Below, piece after piece: positions 4,736-12,229 of a stretch of 13,994 bases of DNA. The notes beneath the pieces are model-generated. The model was not told where the DNA came from and made no database searches. It saw nothing but the letters and a program-made list of their open reading frames with translations. Both the position numbers and the translations under genes were made by a program. The stretch's first letter is position 1. Each line of letters opens with the position of its first letter. The stretch comes from a candidate division GN15 bacterium (lineage in GTDB: Bacteria > Zixibacteria > MSB-5A5 > GN15 > FEB-12), in contig WJKG01000053.1 in assembly GCA_014729205.1 (NCBI GenBank), positions 1 to 13,994 on the forward strand, read 5' to 3'.

Positions 4736-7724
4736 GGCTCATTCTCGCTGAGAGGCTCTTGATCTCATCGGCAAGGAAGCGGACGGTTCGCTTGTTCATG
4801 AAGCCCGATCGCAGTTGATCATCGCTGATACCGGATGCCATCTGCTTCGCAATATCAAGTGCTTGACGGTAGCGGTCGAACGCGTCCTCGTAGGCTCCCT
4901 GGCTCCGCTGCAGCTTTCCAGTCAAGATCAAAGCCGTCATCGTCTCAGGCAGCAGGCCGCGTTGTGTTGCGGCAGAATGGGCGCGGTTAAGGTACTGCGC
5001 GACCACCTGCTCCTCGCCTTGCCGGAGATGGTACTCGGCCAGGACGATGTTCATCCACGCGAACTCGATATCTTCCTGCATCTGGTCCAGTCCTTGCGAA
5101 CATTCACGGACCAGCGCCTGAACGTCTTCAGTAGCAGGAGTCTCGCTCTTGAGCCATTGATCAATCAGGCAGTAGTGCATGATCTGTTTCTCACGCCCCA
5201 AACCCAGTTCGCCGGCCAGCTGCAGGGCCGCGGCACGGTTCTTCTCGTCCGACTCCAGTCGCACGCGAAGCATATAGGCTTGCAGTTGTTCGCCCTTGTC
5301 ATTGATGGAGAGCGCCAGCTCAAGAGCTTCTGAGTTGTATGAGAGAGCGCTATCGTAGTCGCCAAGTTGATAGTGGCACCAAGCGCGACCGTTGCGTTCG
5401 ACTATGCGCAGGCGGTTGTCATCGATCTCACCGAGCACCTTGGCGACATCATCAAGGCAGTTCAACGCAGCATCGAATCGTCCCGATCTGCGAAGCACGG
5501 TTGACATGAGGTTGTTGAATACACCGACATGGGGCATGTCGCCCAGGCTGCGCGCCAGATCCAGGCCCTCCTTGAGCCGATAGAGCGCCTCTTTCATCTG
5601 GCCAGCGACAATCATCAGTGTCGCCAGGTTCTCCAGATTAAACAACAGCTCCTTCTGGCTGCCGATCCGACGGTTTATCTCCAGTGACTCTGTGAGCGCA
5701 TCGACGGCCTTGTGCTGACGACCCCAGAGGTAGTAAGTGTATCCAAGATTGTTTAAGGTGCGCGCCATCTCACCGAGGTGCCCGATTTCCTTCTTGAACT
5801 GCAGCGACAGGTTGAAGATCCGTTCAGCGCGGCGATAACGTCCCGAGACGACATAGATAGACCCGATGTTGTTCAGAGTCGACGCGACCTCGAAAGTCGC
5901 ATCGAGTCGCCGTTGCATACTGAGCGCCTGACGGTAGTAGTCCAATGCGTTAGTGTAATCGGTGGCAATCCAGTAGATGTTACCAAGATTGTTTAACGTG
6001 TGCGAGAGCTCCAGATCCTGCCCGAGTCGCTTATGTAGCTCAAGTGCCTTGTGGAGTATCTCGACGCCATCATCGAACTTCTGGCGAGCTTTGCACAGGT
6101 CTCCGAGGCATTTGTAGGCCTTGCCGAGGATGATATCCTCGTCATGATCCTCGTACGAGGTTACCACCCGGTCATAGGCGGCCTCGGCCTGATCGAGACG
6201 ACCGGCTTCATGATGAATAAGCCCCTCCAGCAGCAGACACTGGCGAATATCGAACAGATCCCCCGACAGTTCGGCCACGCGTCGCAGGCGCCGAAGCAGC
6301 CGTAACGCCTCGCTGGGGCGTTGCTCGTTTTGAAGCTGCGCGGCTGCCTGATGGGTACATCGTTCGGCAGCGACCAGGTCGCCCGCCTGAATCCACAAAT
6401 TGGCAGCTATAGATAACTGGTCCGCCTGCTCGGCGTAGAGGGCGAGTCGAGTACTGACTCGGCGAATCGTCGAAGGCGTAAGAACCGACCGAAGCAGAGT
6501 AAGCTGAGGGTCAATGGGACTCTCGCGCTGCCGATCGGGAAGTACTCCCAGGGTAATCGCGTCTTCGGTAGTGCCAACCGAGGCTGCTTTGATCAACTGT
6601 CGTTTGCGTCCAAGCGGGGCATTCGAGAAACGTGCGAGGGTAGTTCTTCTCAGACGGCAAGGCCAGTAGGCACGACCGGCCAGTTGGAAACGCGCGCCAT
6701 CATAGTTAAGGTGACCACGAGACAAATTGGCTGACAGTAGCATTCTCAACGCTGATACGTCATTTTGAGCCAGCCACACCAAATCTTCATTCTCAGCCTC
6801 AGCCAGCCCGGGTACATTGTGCACGGCCTGTCTGAAGTGTGCTTCGCGGTGTACGAAATAGCCCGGTTGAAAGGCCCTTCGGAACGGATACGTCGCCCCG
6901 ATCTTCTCCAGGTGCTCGCAAACTGCCCACGCCGAGACGGGTCGATCGTGGTCGCTGCGGGCCATGAGGTTGGCTACGAGTTCTGCAATCGACTCGGGGA
7001 TGTTCATTTCGACAGAGTTCAATAGCGGCGCATCCTCCTCACGGATGGCAGCATTAACTTTCACGGGGTCGTCTTCATCCTTCAGATACGGGTGCCATCC
7101 GGCAAGGAACTGATAGGCGAGGACGCCGAGTGCAAACAGGTCTGATCGAACCGAGGATGTTTGCCCATCGATCTGTTCTGGCGCCATATAGCCCACGGTC
7201 CCCACACCGATTCGGGTTGACTCTGGTTCGTCCAGTCGGCGCCCGAAGGCGAGGTCGGATAGCTTCGCCCAGAACAGCCTCCCGTCATCAGCGGGAGACA
7301 GGTCACGGGGGAGGAAGACGTTTTGCGGCTTAAGATCGCCATGTACGATTCTGACTGCATGCAGGAAATGCAGCGAAACAGCGACCGCTGAAAGCAGGTT
7401 GAGTTTTCGTTCAAGAGGGATACCTTTGCGGCAGGCGTCGAGCGTTATCCCCTCGCAGTACTCCATGACCAGATATGGTGTCTCAGAGGTATCAGCATCA
7501 AGCACCCGTATAAATCCGGGGAAGCGCTGCCCATGCAGAAGGTCGTATTCGCGTTCGGCAAGCTGGCGAAACTGGTTCAGGGAGTCGTTGTCGTCTTCTC
7601 GCGGTTGTTTGAGTGCCACCAGGCGGTTCAGTTGTGCATCCCAGGCAAGTGAGACATCGGCGGTGCCCCCACGACCGAGTGTGCGACGATAGTCGAACCG
7701 CCCTGTCGAGGCCGAACTGCTCAT
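4713..7724 (-). CDS. Serine/threonine protein kinase with long C-terminal TPR array
   Basis: The 1003-residue cytosolic protein starts with a Hanks-type kinase domain (about 10-275): glycine loop GRGGTADV (17-24), ATP-binding lysine K39 in VALK, catalytic HGDLKPQN (128-135, D130), metal-binding D157 in DLAFG, APE at 181-183 and SDLFALG (194-200). HRD is changed to HGD and DFG to DLA, but both aspartates and the lysine remain, so activity is likely. PGYFVHRE (287-294) and residues 318-460 resemble the two ends of the AAA-type ATPase domain often found after such kinases, but no Walker A or B motif lies between. From about 430 to 960 there are TPR units with motifs such as TLNNLGNIY, TLNNIGSIY and TLNNLGYTY, a protein-docking scaffold. 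The reading frame is open up to 7850, but ATG 7724 is chosen because it overlaps the histidine kinase stop as ATGA and leads straight into the kinase domain. The two genes are thus translationally coupled. The targets are unknown. Confidence 0.95.
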   Translation of the reverse strand: MSSSASTGRFDYRRTLGRGGTADVSLAWDAQLNRLVALKQPREDDNDSLNQFRQLAEREYDLLHGQRFPGFIRVLDADTSETPYLVMEYCEGITLDACRKGIPLERKLNLLSAVAVSLHFLHAVRIVHGDLKPQNVFLPRDLSPADDGRLFWAKLSDLAFGRRLDEPESTRIGVGTVGYMAPEQIDGQTSSVRSDLFALGVLAYQFLAGWHPYLKDEDDPVKVNAAIREEDAPLLNSVEMNIPESIAELVANLMARSDHDRPVSAWAVCEHLEKIGATYPFRRAFQPGYFVHREAHFRQAVHNVPGLAEAENEDLVWLAQNDVSALRMLLSANLSRGHLNYDGARFQLAGRAYWPCRLRRTTLARFSNAPLGRKRQLIKAASVGTTEDAITLGVLPDRQRESPIDPQLTLLRSVLTPSTIRRVSTRLALYAEQADQLSIAANLWIQAGDLVAAERCTHQAAAQLQNEQRPSEALRLLRRLRRVAELSGDLFDIRQCLLLEGLIHHEAGRLDQAEAAYDRVVTSYEDHDEDIILGKAYKCLGDLCKARQKFDDGVEILHKALELHKRLGQDLELSHTLNNLGNIYWIATDYTNALDYYRQALSMQRRLDATFEVASTLNNIGSIYVVSGRYRRAERIFNLSLQFKKEIGHLGEMARTLNNLGYTYYLWGRQHKAVDALTESLEINRRIGSQKELLFNLENLATLMIVAGQMKEALYRLKEGLDLARSLGDMPHVGVFNNLMSTVLRRSGRFDAALNCLDDVAKVLGEIDDNRLRIVERNGRAWCHYQLGDYDSALSYNSEALELALSINDKGEQLQAYMLRVRLESDEKNRAAALQLAGELGLGREKQIMHYCLIDQWLKSETPATEDVQALVRECSQGLDQMQEDIEFAWMNIVLAEYHLRQGEEQVVAQYLNRAHSAATQRGLLPETMTALILTGKLQRSQGAYEDAFDRYRQALDIAKQMASGISDDQLRSGFMNKRTVRFLADEIKSLSARMSQKERAGA

Positions 7725-9472
7725 TTGGCTCGCGCCGCGGACTTCTTCTTGGGCTGAAAGCGCGGGATGACCATGCGGAAGGTGGAGCCGGCACCCTCGG
7801 TTGATTCCACCTGGAGATCGCCGTTGTGTTGCTCCATTATCTTCTTGCAATTGGTCAGACCGAGACCGTGCCCACCCTTCTTGGTAGTGAAGTGGATGGT
7901 GAAGATTTTCTCCAGCGTTTCCTTGCTCATACCGGTCCCGTTGTCGGACACCTCGACGCTCACCTTCTCGGTGTCCTTGTCGTAGTTGGCCGCAATCGTG
8001 ATCTGCCGCTTGAAGTCATCGTTACCTTGCTCGTTATTGATGACGCGTTCCTCGATAGCATCTGCGGCGTTGTTGAGCAGGTTCATGAGGACCTGCTGAA
8101 TCTGGCCAACGTCCATCTCAACTGCGGGCAGATCGTTCGGCAGGTCAATTGTGAACATGGTACGCTTGAATCGAGGCTGTACCCGAAGCGAGAACAGCAG
8201 ATCCTCGACCAGGTGGCGGACATCGTAGTTGATAAACTCCGACTCCGGCCGCGAGAAGTCCATTAGGTTGTCGACGAATTTCTTGATCTTGAAGATATTG
8301 TCGACAATCGTCTTGCTGTTGAATTTCGCCTTCTCGAATTTAGACTTCTCAATATTGATCGAAAGCAACTCGGCGTTATTCGAGGCAATAGCCAGATAGT
8401 TGTTGAGTTCATGGGCAATCGAAGCGGCCATTTCGCCCTTAGCGACCAGTTTCTCACTGAGGATTACGTATTTCTCCATGATGACCTTCTCGGTGATATC
8501 CTCAACCGTCATGATCAACCCATCTTCGCCATTAGGCAACCCGGCCAGGGGAGAGATCTTTATGGAAAGGGCCTTTTCGACATATCCAGTGTTGTGGAAG
8601 TACCGCGAATCCGAGAACTCTTGTTGAGTTGACTGGGCGGTGTCGATCATGTGCTCCCACCGTCCATGCTCGAATTCGGGAATGAGCTCGATAAACTCAG
8701 AGCGCTGATCATCCGGGCCCTTGATGTTAAGACTCTCCAGGTTGAGGTCAAAGATCTCGAGAGCCGCCGTATTGATGGTCAGGATGCGCTTGGAATCATC
8801 TATTACGATAATTCCGATCGGCGATTTGTTGATGACCGATTCGTTATACACCTTGAGGTTGCGCATGGACTCGTACAGCCCGGCGTTGTGAAGGGCGATA
8901 GCCACCATCTGGGCATACAGCTCGAAGAGGTACAGATCGGACTTCAAGAACATCTTAGCCTGGCTGGAGTTGTCGACGTAGATGACACCGATAGTATGCC
9001 CCGCCACTTTGAGCGGCACACACATTATCGACCGGAGGTGCAACTCCACTACCGATTCTTGGTGGGCATAGCGTTCATCTTGCTGGGCATCGGATGTGTA
9101 GACAGACTTGCCACTCTTGGCCACGTCCTTTGCAATCGATGTCGAGATACGGAAGTCCTCGTCGTGCATCTCTTCCTGGCAAAGGTTGAAGGCCGTCTTG
9201 ACCTGTAATTCTCCCTGGTCATCCAGCAGCATGACCAACCCGCGCTCAGCCTGCATAAGCTCAATGGCCTTGCGCATCACCAGTTCAAGAACATCGTCCA
9301 GAACCAGAGAGGAGGTCGTGGCCAGGGTAGCCTCGAGCAGTGCTTTCAGATCGGCGGTTGTTTTCGATGGCTCGCCACCCGACTTGATACGGGGGTTGTC
9401 CTCGGCTACCTGATCCAAAGTTGCTTCGAGATCTGCGAAAATGTCAGTAGCTGCCGTGTCGTTCTTCGTCAT
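7721..9472 (-). CDS. Soluble sensor histidine kinase with GAF and PAS domains
   Basis: The 583-residue protein has no membrane segment. Residues about 45-197 form a GAF domain (RSIMCVPLKV, then IGVIYVDN) and about 205-330 a PAS domain (SPIGIIVIDD to MTVEDITEK). The dimerisation and phosphoacceptor region has H354 in SIAHELNNYLA. The ATPase domain has the N box QQVLMNLLNNAADAIEE (459-475), G1 DNGTG (510-514) and G2 GHGLGL (534-539). The tail is very basic (PKKKSAARAK). All catalytic motifs are intact. No receiver domain or response regulator is present in the window, so its phosphotransfer partner is unknown; the coupled Ser/Thr kinase downstream is the obvious functional partner. The frame is open up to 9679, but ATG 9472 is preferred: GGAAG lies seven bases upstream and the extra 69 residues look random. 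Confidence 0.94.
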   Translation of the reverse strand: MTKNDTAATDIFADLEATLDQVAEDNPRIKSGGEPSKTTADLKALLEATLATTSSLVLDDVLELVMRKAIELMQAERGLVMLLDDQGELQVKTAFNLCQEEMHDEDFRISTSIAKDVAKSGKSVYTSDAQQDERYAHQESVVELHLRSIMCVPLKVAGHTIGVIYVDNSSQAKMFLKSDLYLFELYAQMVAIALHNAGLYESMRNLKVYNESVINKSPIGIIVIDDSKRILTINTAALEIFDLNLESLNIKGPDDQRSEFIELIPEFEHGRWEHMIDTAQSTQQEFSDSRYFHNTGYVEKALSIKISPLAGLPNGEDGLIMTVEDITEKVIMEKYVILSEKLVAKGEMAASIAHELNNYLAIASNNAELLSINIEKSKFEKAKFNSKTIVDNIFKIKKFVDNLMDFSRPESEFINYDVRHLVEDLLFSLRVQPRFKRTMFTIDLPNDLPAVEMDVGQIQQVLMNLLNNAADAIEERVINNEQGNDDFKRQITIAANYDKDTEKVSVEVSDNGTGMSKETLEKIFTIHFTTKKGGHGLGLTNCKKIMEQHNGDLQVESTEGAGSTFRMVIPRFQPKKKSAARAK

Positions 9473-9779
9473 GCTGGTACTTCCGCTGTTTTGGGCGGAT
9501 GGTGCTCTCTTTTCCCATGTCCGCTCTGTCCTGAACGTCATACCCCGGACGCTCGACTGACCCCCATACAGCCGTGGTCGCGGGCTCCATTGTCTTACTG
9601 AGTTATCGGCCACAAATGCCTGTTGTTTGAGCATTTTGGTGCCCAGAGATTGTGCTCGGATAGCCTTTTCCCCGCGCATAATGGCCCTCGCAAGCCAACC
9701 CGGGTAATTGGGGGGAATACCGTGTTACTCGGATTGCCGGGGCTCAGAAACGATCAGGTTGACGTAAGATGTTGTAAGG
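9473..9779. other. Intergenic region between the outer-membrane protein gene and the histidine kinase gene
   Basis: These 307 bases separate two minus-strand genes. The histidine kinase frame stays open through much of it (to 9679), where an ATG with GAGGG seven bases upstream could start a longer protein, but the translated stretch is rich in Arg, Ser, Gln and Gly with no domain pattern. I see no strong terminator after the outer-membrane protein gene, no clear minus-strand promoter and no RNA gene. The region is long enough to carry a promoter for the histidine and Ser/Thr kinase pair. Confidence 0.5.
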
Positions 9780-11525
9780 CTAAAAGATATGGTTGAAACG
9801 GACCCAGAATTGCAGGTCGTCATTTTCGCCCGTGTCAAGCCGCTTGCTGAGGCTGATCAGGACATCGCCGCCAAATCCCAGCGCCAGGCCGGTACTCTGT
9901 TTCAGATCGATGTCACTATCCAGCTTAGCCTCATTGGCGATTTTGCCGGCGTCATACAATGCTGAGAGCGCAATGTCGGAGCCGGGAATTTCGAACCGGT
10001 ACTCGGCATTGAGCATCCACAAACGAGTACCATAGAACTCCTTGTGCTCATACCCCCTTAGGGTTCCCAAGCCACCCAGGAAGAACCGCTTGTGCATGGG
10101 CAAAAAGCCATCGCTCCCTGAGTACATGGCTCGCATTAGAAGCATTGTGTTGTCGGTCATCATCTGATGGCGACGGGCCACGATCGTGTAGCGGCGATAG
10201 TCAAATTCCGACTCGACGTCCGGCGATGACCACTCCAGTTCTACCCCCGCTTGCCAGGCCGACCGTTCATAGGGGCTGATCATGTCACGTGTATCGTAGT
10301 CCGCCTTGATGAGAAGCGACGCATTGTCCTTGCTGTCAACGGCCGCCTTACCTTCTCGCCGTAAAGGGTCGTCGATGAAGTAGTAGTTCTCCCGAAACTT
10401 CTTGCTGCCTCCGAAAAGTGACCACAGGTCCTGTTCGGCAGGAAACCATCGGGTGGACTCGTAGCGATAGCCAACAGTTCCCATTAGATCTTCGAAAGGA
10501 ATCCAGGAAACGTAGAGCATGCCGCCCTCGGACTCATAGTAATCCTTGAAGTCTTCGGTGACCAGCAGCGTGAAGGGGAGGTTTTCTACATCGGTCAGGA
10601 TGCAGTCATCCTCGCTGGCCAATCTCCGGAAGTAGCTGGCACCTACTTTGAGCGGGGTCAGGCCCGCAATGACAGCCTGGGATACGCCCAGTTCCCATCT
10701 CGTTCGCTGCGACTCGAAGGCGTAACCGAACTCGCCTTCAAGTACCGGTAGATACGGATCGTCCGGGTCATAACCAAGCTCTCCTGAAAGCCGCAAGCCA
10801 TCGACACGGTTGTAGCCCAGCGAGGCGCCGTAAAGAATATTGTCGGCCCGGCGCTGAAAGCGCGGCGATGAAAGGCGATGACCAGCCTTACCGGAATACA
10901 GTTCACCGTAGATGGTCGTGTTGCGGTCGCTCTTGATCTCCTCGTACATGCTGACTACATCACCGCGAATGACCGCTCCTTCATCGACAGTAATCCGGCC
11001 CCCGAGGCTGATAACATCCCGGCCAACCTCACCGGCAATACTCACATCACCTGTCACGGTGAAGACCATACCACGTACGAAGTCTCTCTGAGGGACAGCG
11101 ATGTCAGCCATCGGCTCGATACGGTTGCCCCTGCGCAGGCGAAGAATCCGCTGTGATTCCTCATTGCCGGTGTAGAACTCCACCGTAATCATTCCTGCGC
11201 TCTGTGATACACGGGAGTCAGTGATTAGGTCGAAAGGGAGGACCGTATCTGCAATGTGAAGGCCGATTTCATCGAACAGCACCTGTCCGTGGAGCATGAA
11301 ACGGTTTCCTCGACGGTCGATTTCGTCCTTTTCGAACTCGAGGATGACATCCTGGTCCCCAAGGGTAGCCTCGATAATAGCGTTGTCTTTGTCGAATGAA
11401 ACTTGAAAGTAGTCGTGCTGAACACGACTGACAGTATATTCCTTGTACTCGCGCTGAGCCTGACTAACTACCGGCAGCAGGGCCAGTAGAAGGACGGCTA
11501 CCAGAATCGAACGAACCGAGTTCAT
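9780..11525 (-). CDS. Outer-membrane beta-barrel protein of the Omp85/BamA-like superfamily with a bactofilin-like periplasmic segment
   Basis: The 581-residue protein begins with a signal peptide: basic N-terminus, hydrophobic core ILVAVLLLALLPVV, and probable cleavage after SQA (23). Residues about 25-150 are beta-rich. Residues about 155-212 have a repeating beta pattern (DVSIAGEVGRDVISLGGRI, then AVIRGDVVSM) that resembles polymer-forming bactofilin-type beta helices. From about 230 on, alternating amphipathic strands form a barrel with the Omp85 loop-6 signature GGLGTLRGYE (484-493, RGY at 490-492), the strand EYRFEIPGSDIAL after it, and a C-terminal Phe as in barrel-assembly substrates. 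POTRA domains, the usual N-terminal part of BamA and TamA, are not evident. Whether it inserts or exports proteins or is a simple pore is unknown. The reading frame is open to 11558, but ATG 11525 is chosen for the signal peptide and an AAAGGT site eight bases upstream. Confidence 0.88.
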   Translation of the reverse strand: MNSVRSILVAVLLLALLPVVSQAQREYKEYTVSRVQHDYFQVSFDKDNAIIEATLGDQDVILEFEKDEIDRRGNRFMLHGQVLFDEIGLHIADTVLPFDLITDSRVSQSAGMITVEFYTGNEESQRILRLRRGNRIEPMADIAVPQRDFVRGMVFTVTGDVSIAGEVGRDVISLGGRITVDEGAVIRGDVVSMYEEIKSDRNTTIYGELYSGKAGHRLSSPRFQRRADNILYGASLGYNRVDGLRLSGELGYDPDDPYLPVLEGEFGYAFESQRTRWELGVSQAVIAGLTPLKVGASYFRRLASEDDCILTDVENLPFTLLVTEDFKDYYESEGGMLYVSWIPFEDLMGTVGYRYESTRWFPAEQDLWSLFGGSKKFRENYYFIDDPLRREGKAAVDSKDNASLLIKADYDTRDMISPYERSAWQAGVELEWSSPDVESEFDYRRYTIVARRHQMMTDNTMLLMRAMYSGSDGFLPMHKRFFLGGLGTLRGYEHKEFYGTRLWMLNAEYRFEIPGSDIALSALYDAGKIANEAKLDSDIDLKQSTGLALGFGGDVLISLSKRLDTGENDDLQFWVRFNHIF

Positions 11526-11553
11526 GGGATGCGACCTTTCTTTGCTTCTCGCG

Positions 11554-11583
11554 CACATAACGTAATCGAAGTGGACCTGTCAA
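11554..11583 (-). promoter_or_regulatory. Promoter of the outer-membrane protein gene
   Basis: On the minus strand a perfect TTGACA (11583-11578) is followed after 18 bases by TATGTG (11559-11554). The -10 element is weak in its second half. Transcription would start near 11547, giving a leader of about 20 bases that carries the AAAGGT ribosome site. This also excludes the upstream ATG at 11558 as the translation start. Confidence 0.5.
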
Positions 11584-11653
11584 GGTTGAGAATGCGTTGA
11601 TCATTACTGTCCATTAGACAAATTGGCCAGCAGTGAGGCAACGCACGAAAGAA

Positions 11654-12229
11654 TCAGGACCTCCCTTTGCGGAAACGTTCCTGGTAGTCCTTCAAGGCCT
11701 GCCTGTGTGAGGCAAAGGCTATGTTGTCAGGTAGCTCGTCGAACCCGAAATACCGGACCTCCTCGGCATCATCGGCGGCACCAAGCTCGCCTCCGATCGC
11801 TTCCCCCAGATACAATATGAGCACGGCATTCGTGCGGGGATCATCGCTGCCGGAGTAGACCTCAAAGAAACCCTTGAGCCTGATATCAAGCCCGGTCTCC
11901 TCCTTGACCTCTCGCACGGCAGTCTGGCTCGGGTGTTCCTGCCACTCCATAAAGCCGGCCGGGATGCACCACCAGCCGATCTTCGGAGGATGGGCGCGCT
12001 TGACAAGCAGGATTCTGTCGTCGGTGACCACCACAGCACCGGCCGCAGGTGCCGGATTCTGGTAGAAGATGAAATCGCAATCGCCCGATGGACACGCCAG
12101 GCGCAACACGCCATCGAGTCGCTGTTCCTCGAGTTCTGTGCGGCAGCGCGGGCAGAATTTGTAACCGCTGTGTTCGCTCTTAAGGCGAAACAGCTTGTCG
12201 GCGTCGAATCGTCTGTGTCGCTCGTCCAT
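11654..12229 (-). CDS. Nudix hydrolase with N-terminal zinc ribbon
   Basis: The 191-residue protein has a four-cysteine zinc ribbon, CPRC (26-29) and CPSGDC (46-51), then a Nudix fold. The Nudix box is complete: G92, E98, R106-E107, E110-E111, G113 (GFMEWQE then REVKEETG), which binds the metal for hydrolysis of a nucleoside diphosphate linked to another group. The ribbon-plus-Nudix layout is like NADH pyrophosphatase NudC, but the SQPWPFP motif that marks NADH pyrophosphatases after the box is absent; ADP-ribose or another NDP-sugar is as likely a substrate. Its ATG shares one base with the stop of the upstream phosphatase gene (TAATG), so the two are translationally coupled. No terminator is clear in the 128 bases that follow. 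Confidence 0.93.
   Translation of the reverse strand: MDERHRRFDADKLFRLKSEHSGYKFCPRCRTELEEQRLDGVLRLACPSGDCDFIFYQNPAPAAGAVVVTDDRILLVKRAHPPKIGWWCIPAGFMEWQEHPSQTAVREVKEETGLDIRLKGFFEVYSGSDDPRTNAVLILYLGEAIGGELGAADDAEEVRYFGFDELPDNIAFASHRQALKDYQERFRKGRS

Noticed and set aside
4815..5333. Plus-strand open frame (172 residues) opposite the TPR region
   Set aside because: A shadow of the kinase-TPR gene with no recognisable motif. The same holds for the 185-residue frame at 8651-9208 opposite the histidine kinase.
7725..7850. N-terminal extension of the Ser/Thr kinase (42 residues)
   Set aside because: It lies entirely inside the histidine kinase coding sequence in another frame, and the ATG at 7724 in an ATGA overlap leads straight into the kinase domain.
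9473..9679. N-terminal extension of the histidine kinase (69 residues)
   Set aside because: The translation has no domain pattern and is rich in Arg, Ser and Gln; ATG 9472 has a well-placed GGAAG. It is not fully excluded, since ATG 9679 also has GAGGG upstream.
9759..9786. TTGACG, 16 bases, TAAAAG on the plus strand
   Set aside because: It would drive transcription antisense into the outer-membrane protein gene with no gene to serve; likely chance.
11526..11558. Upstream ATG for the outer-membrane protein
   Set aside because: It would put 11 charged residues before the signal peptide and lies in the probable -10 element.
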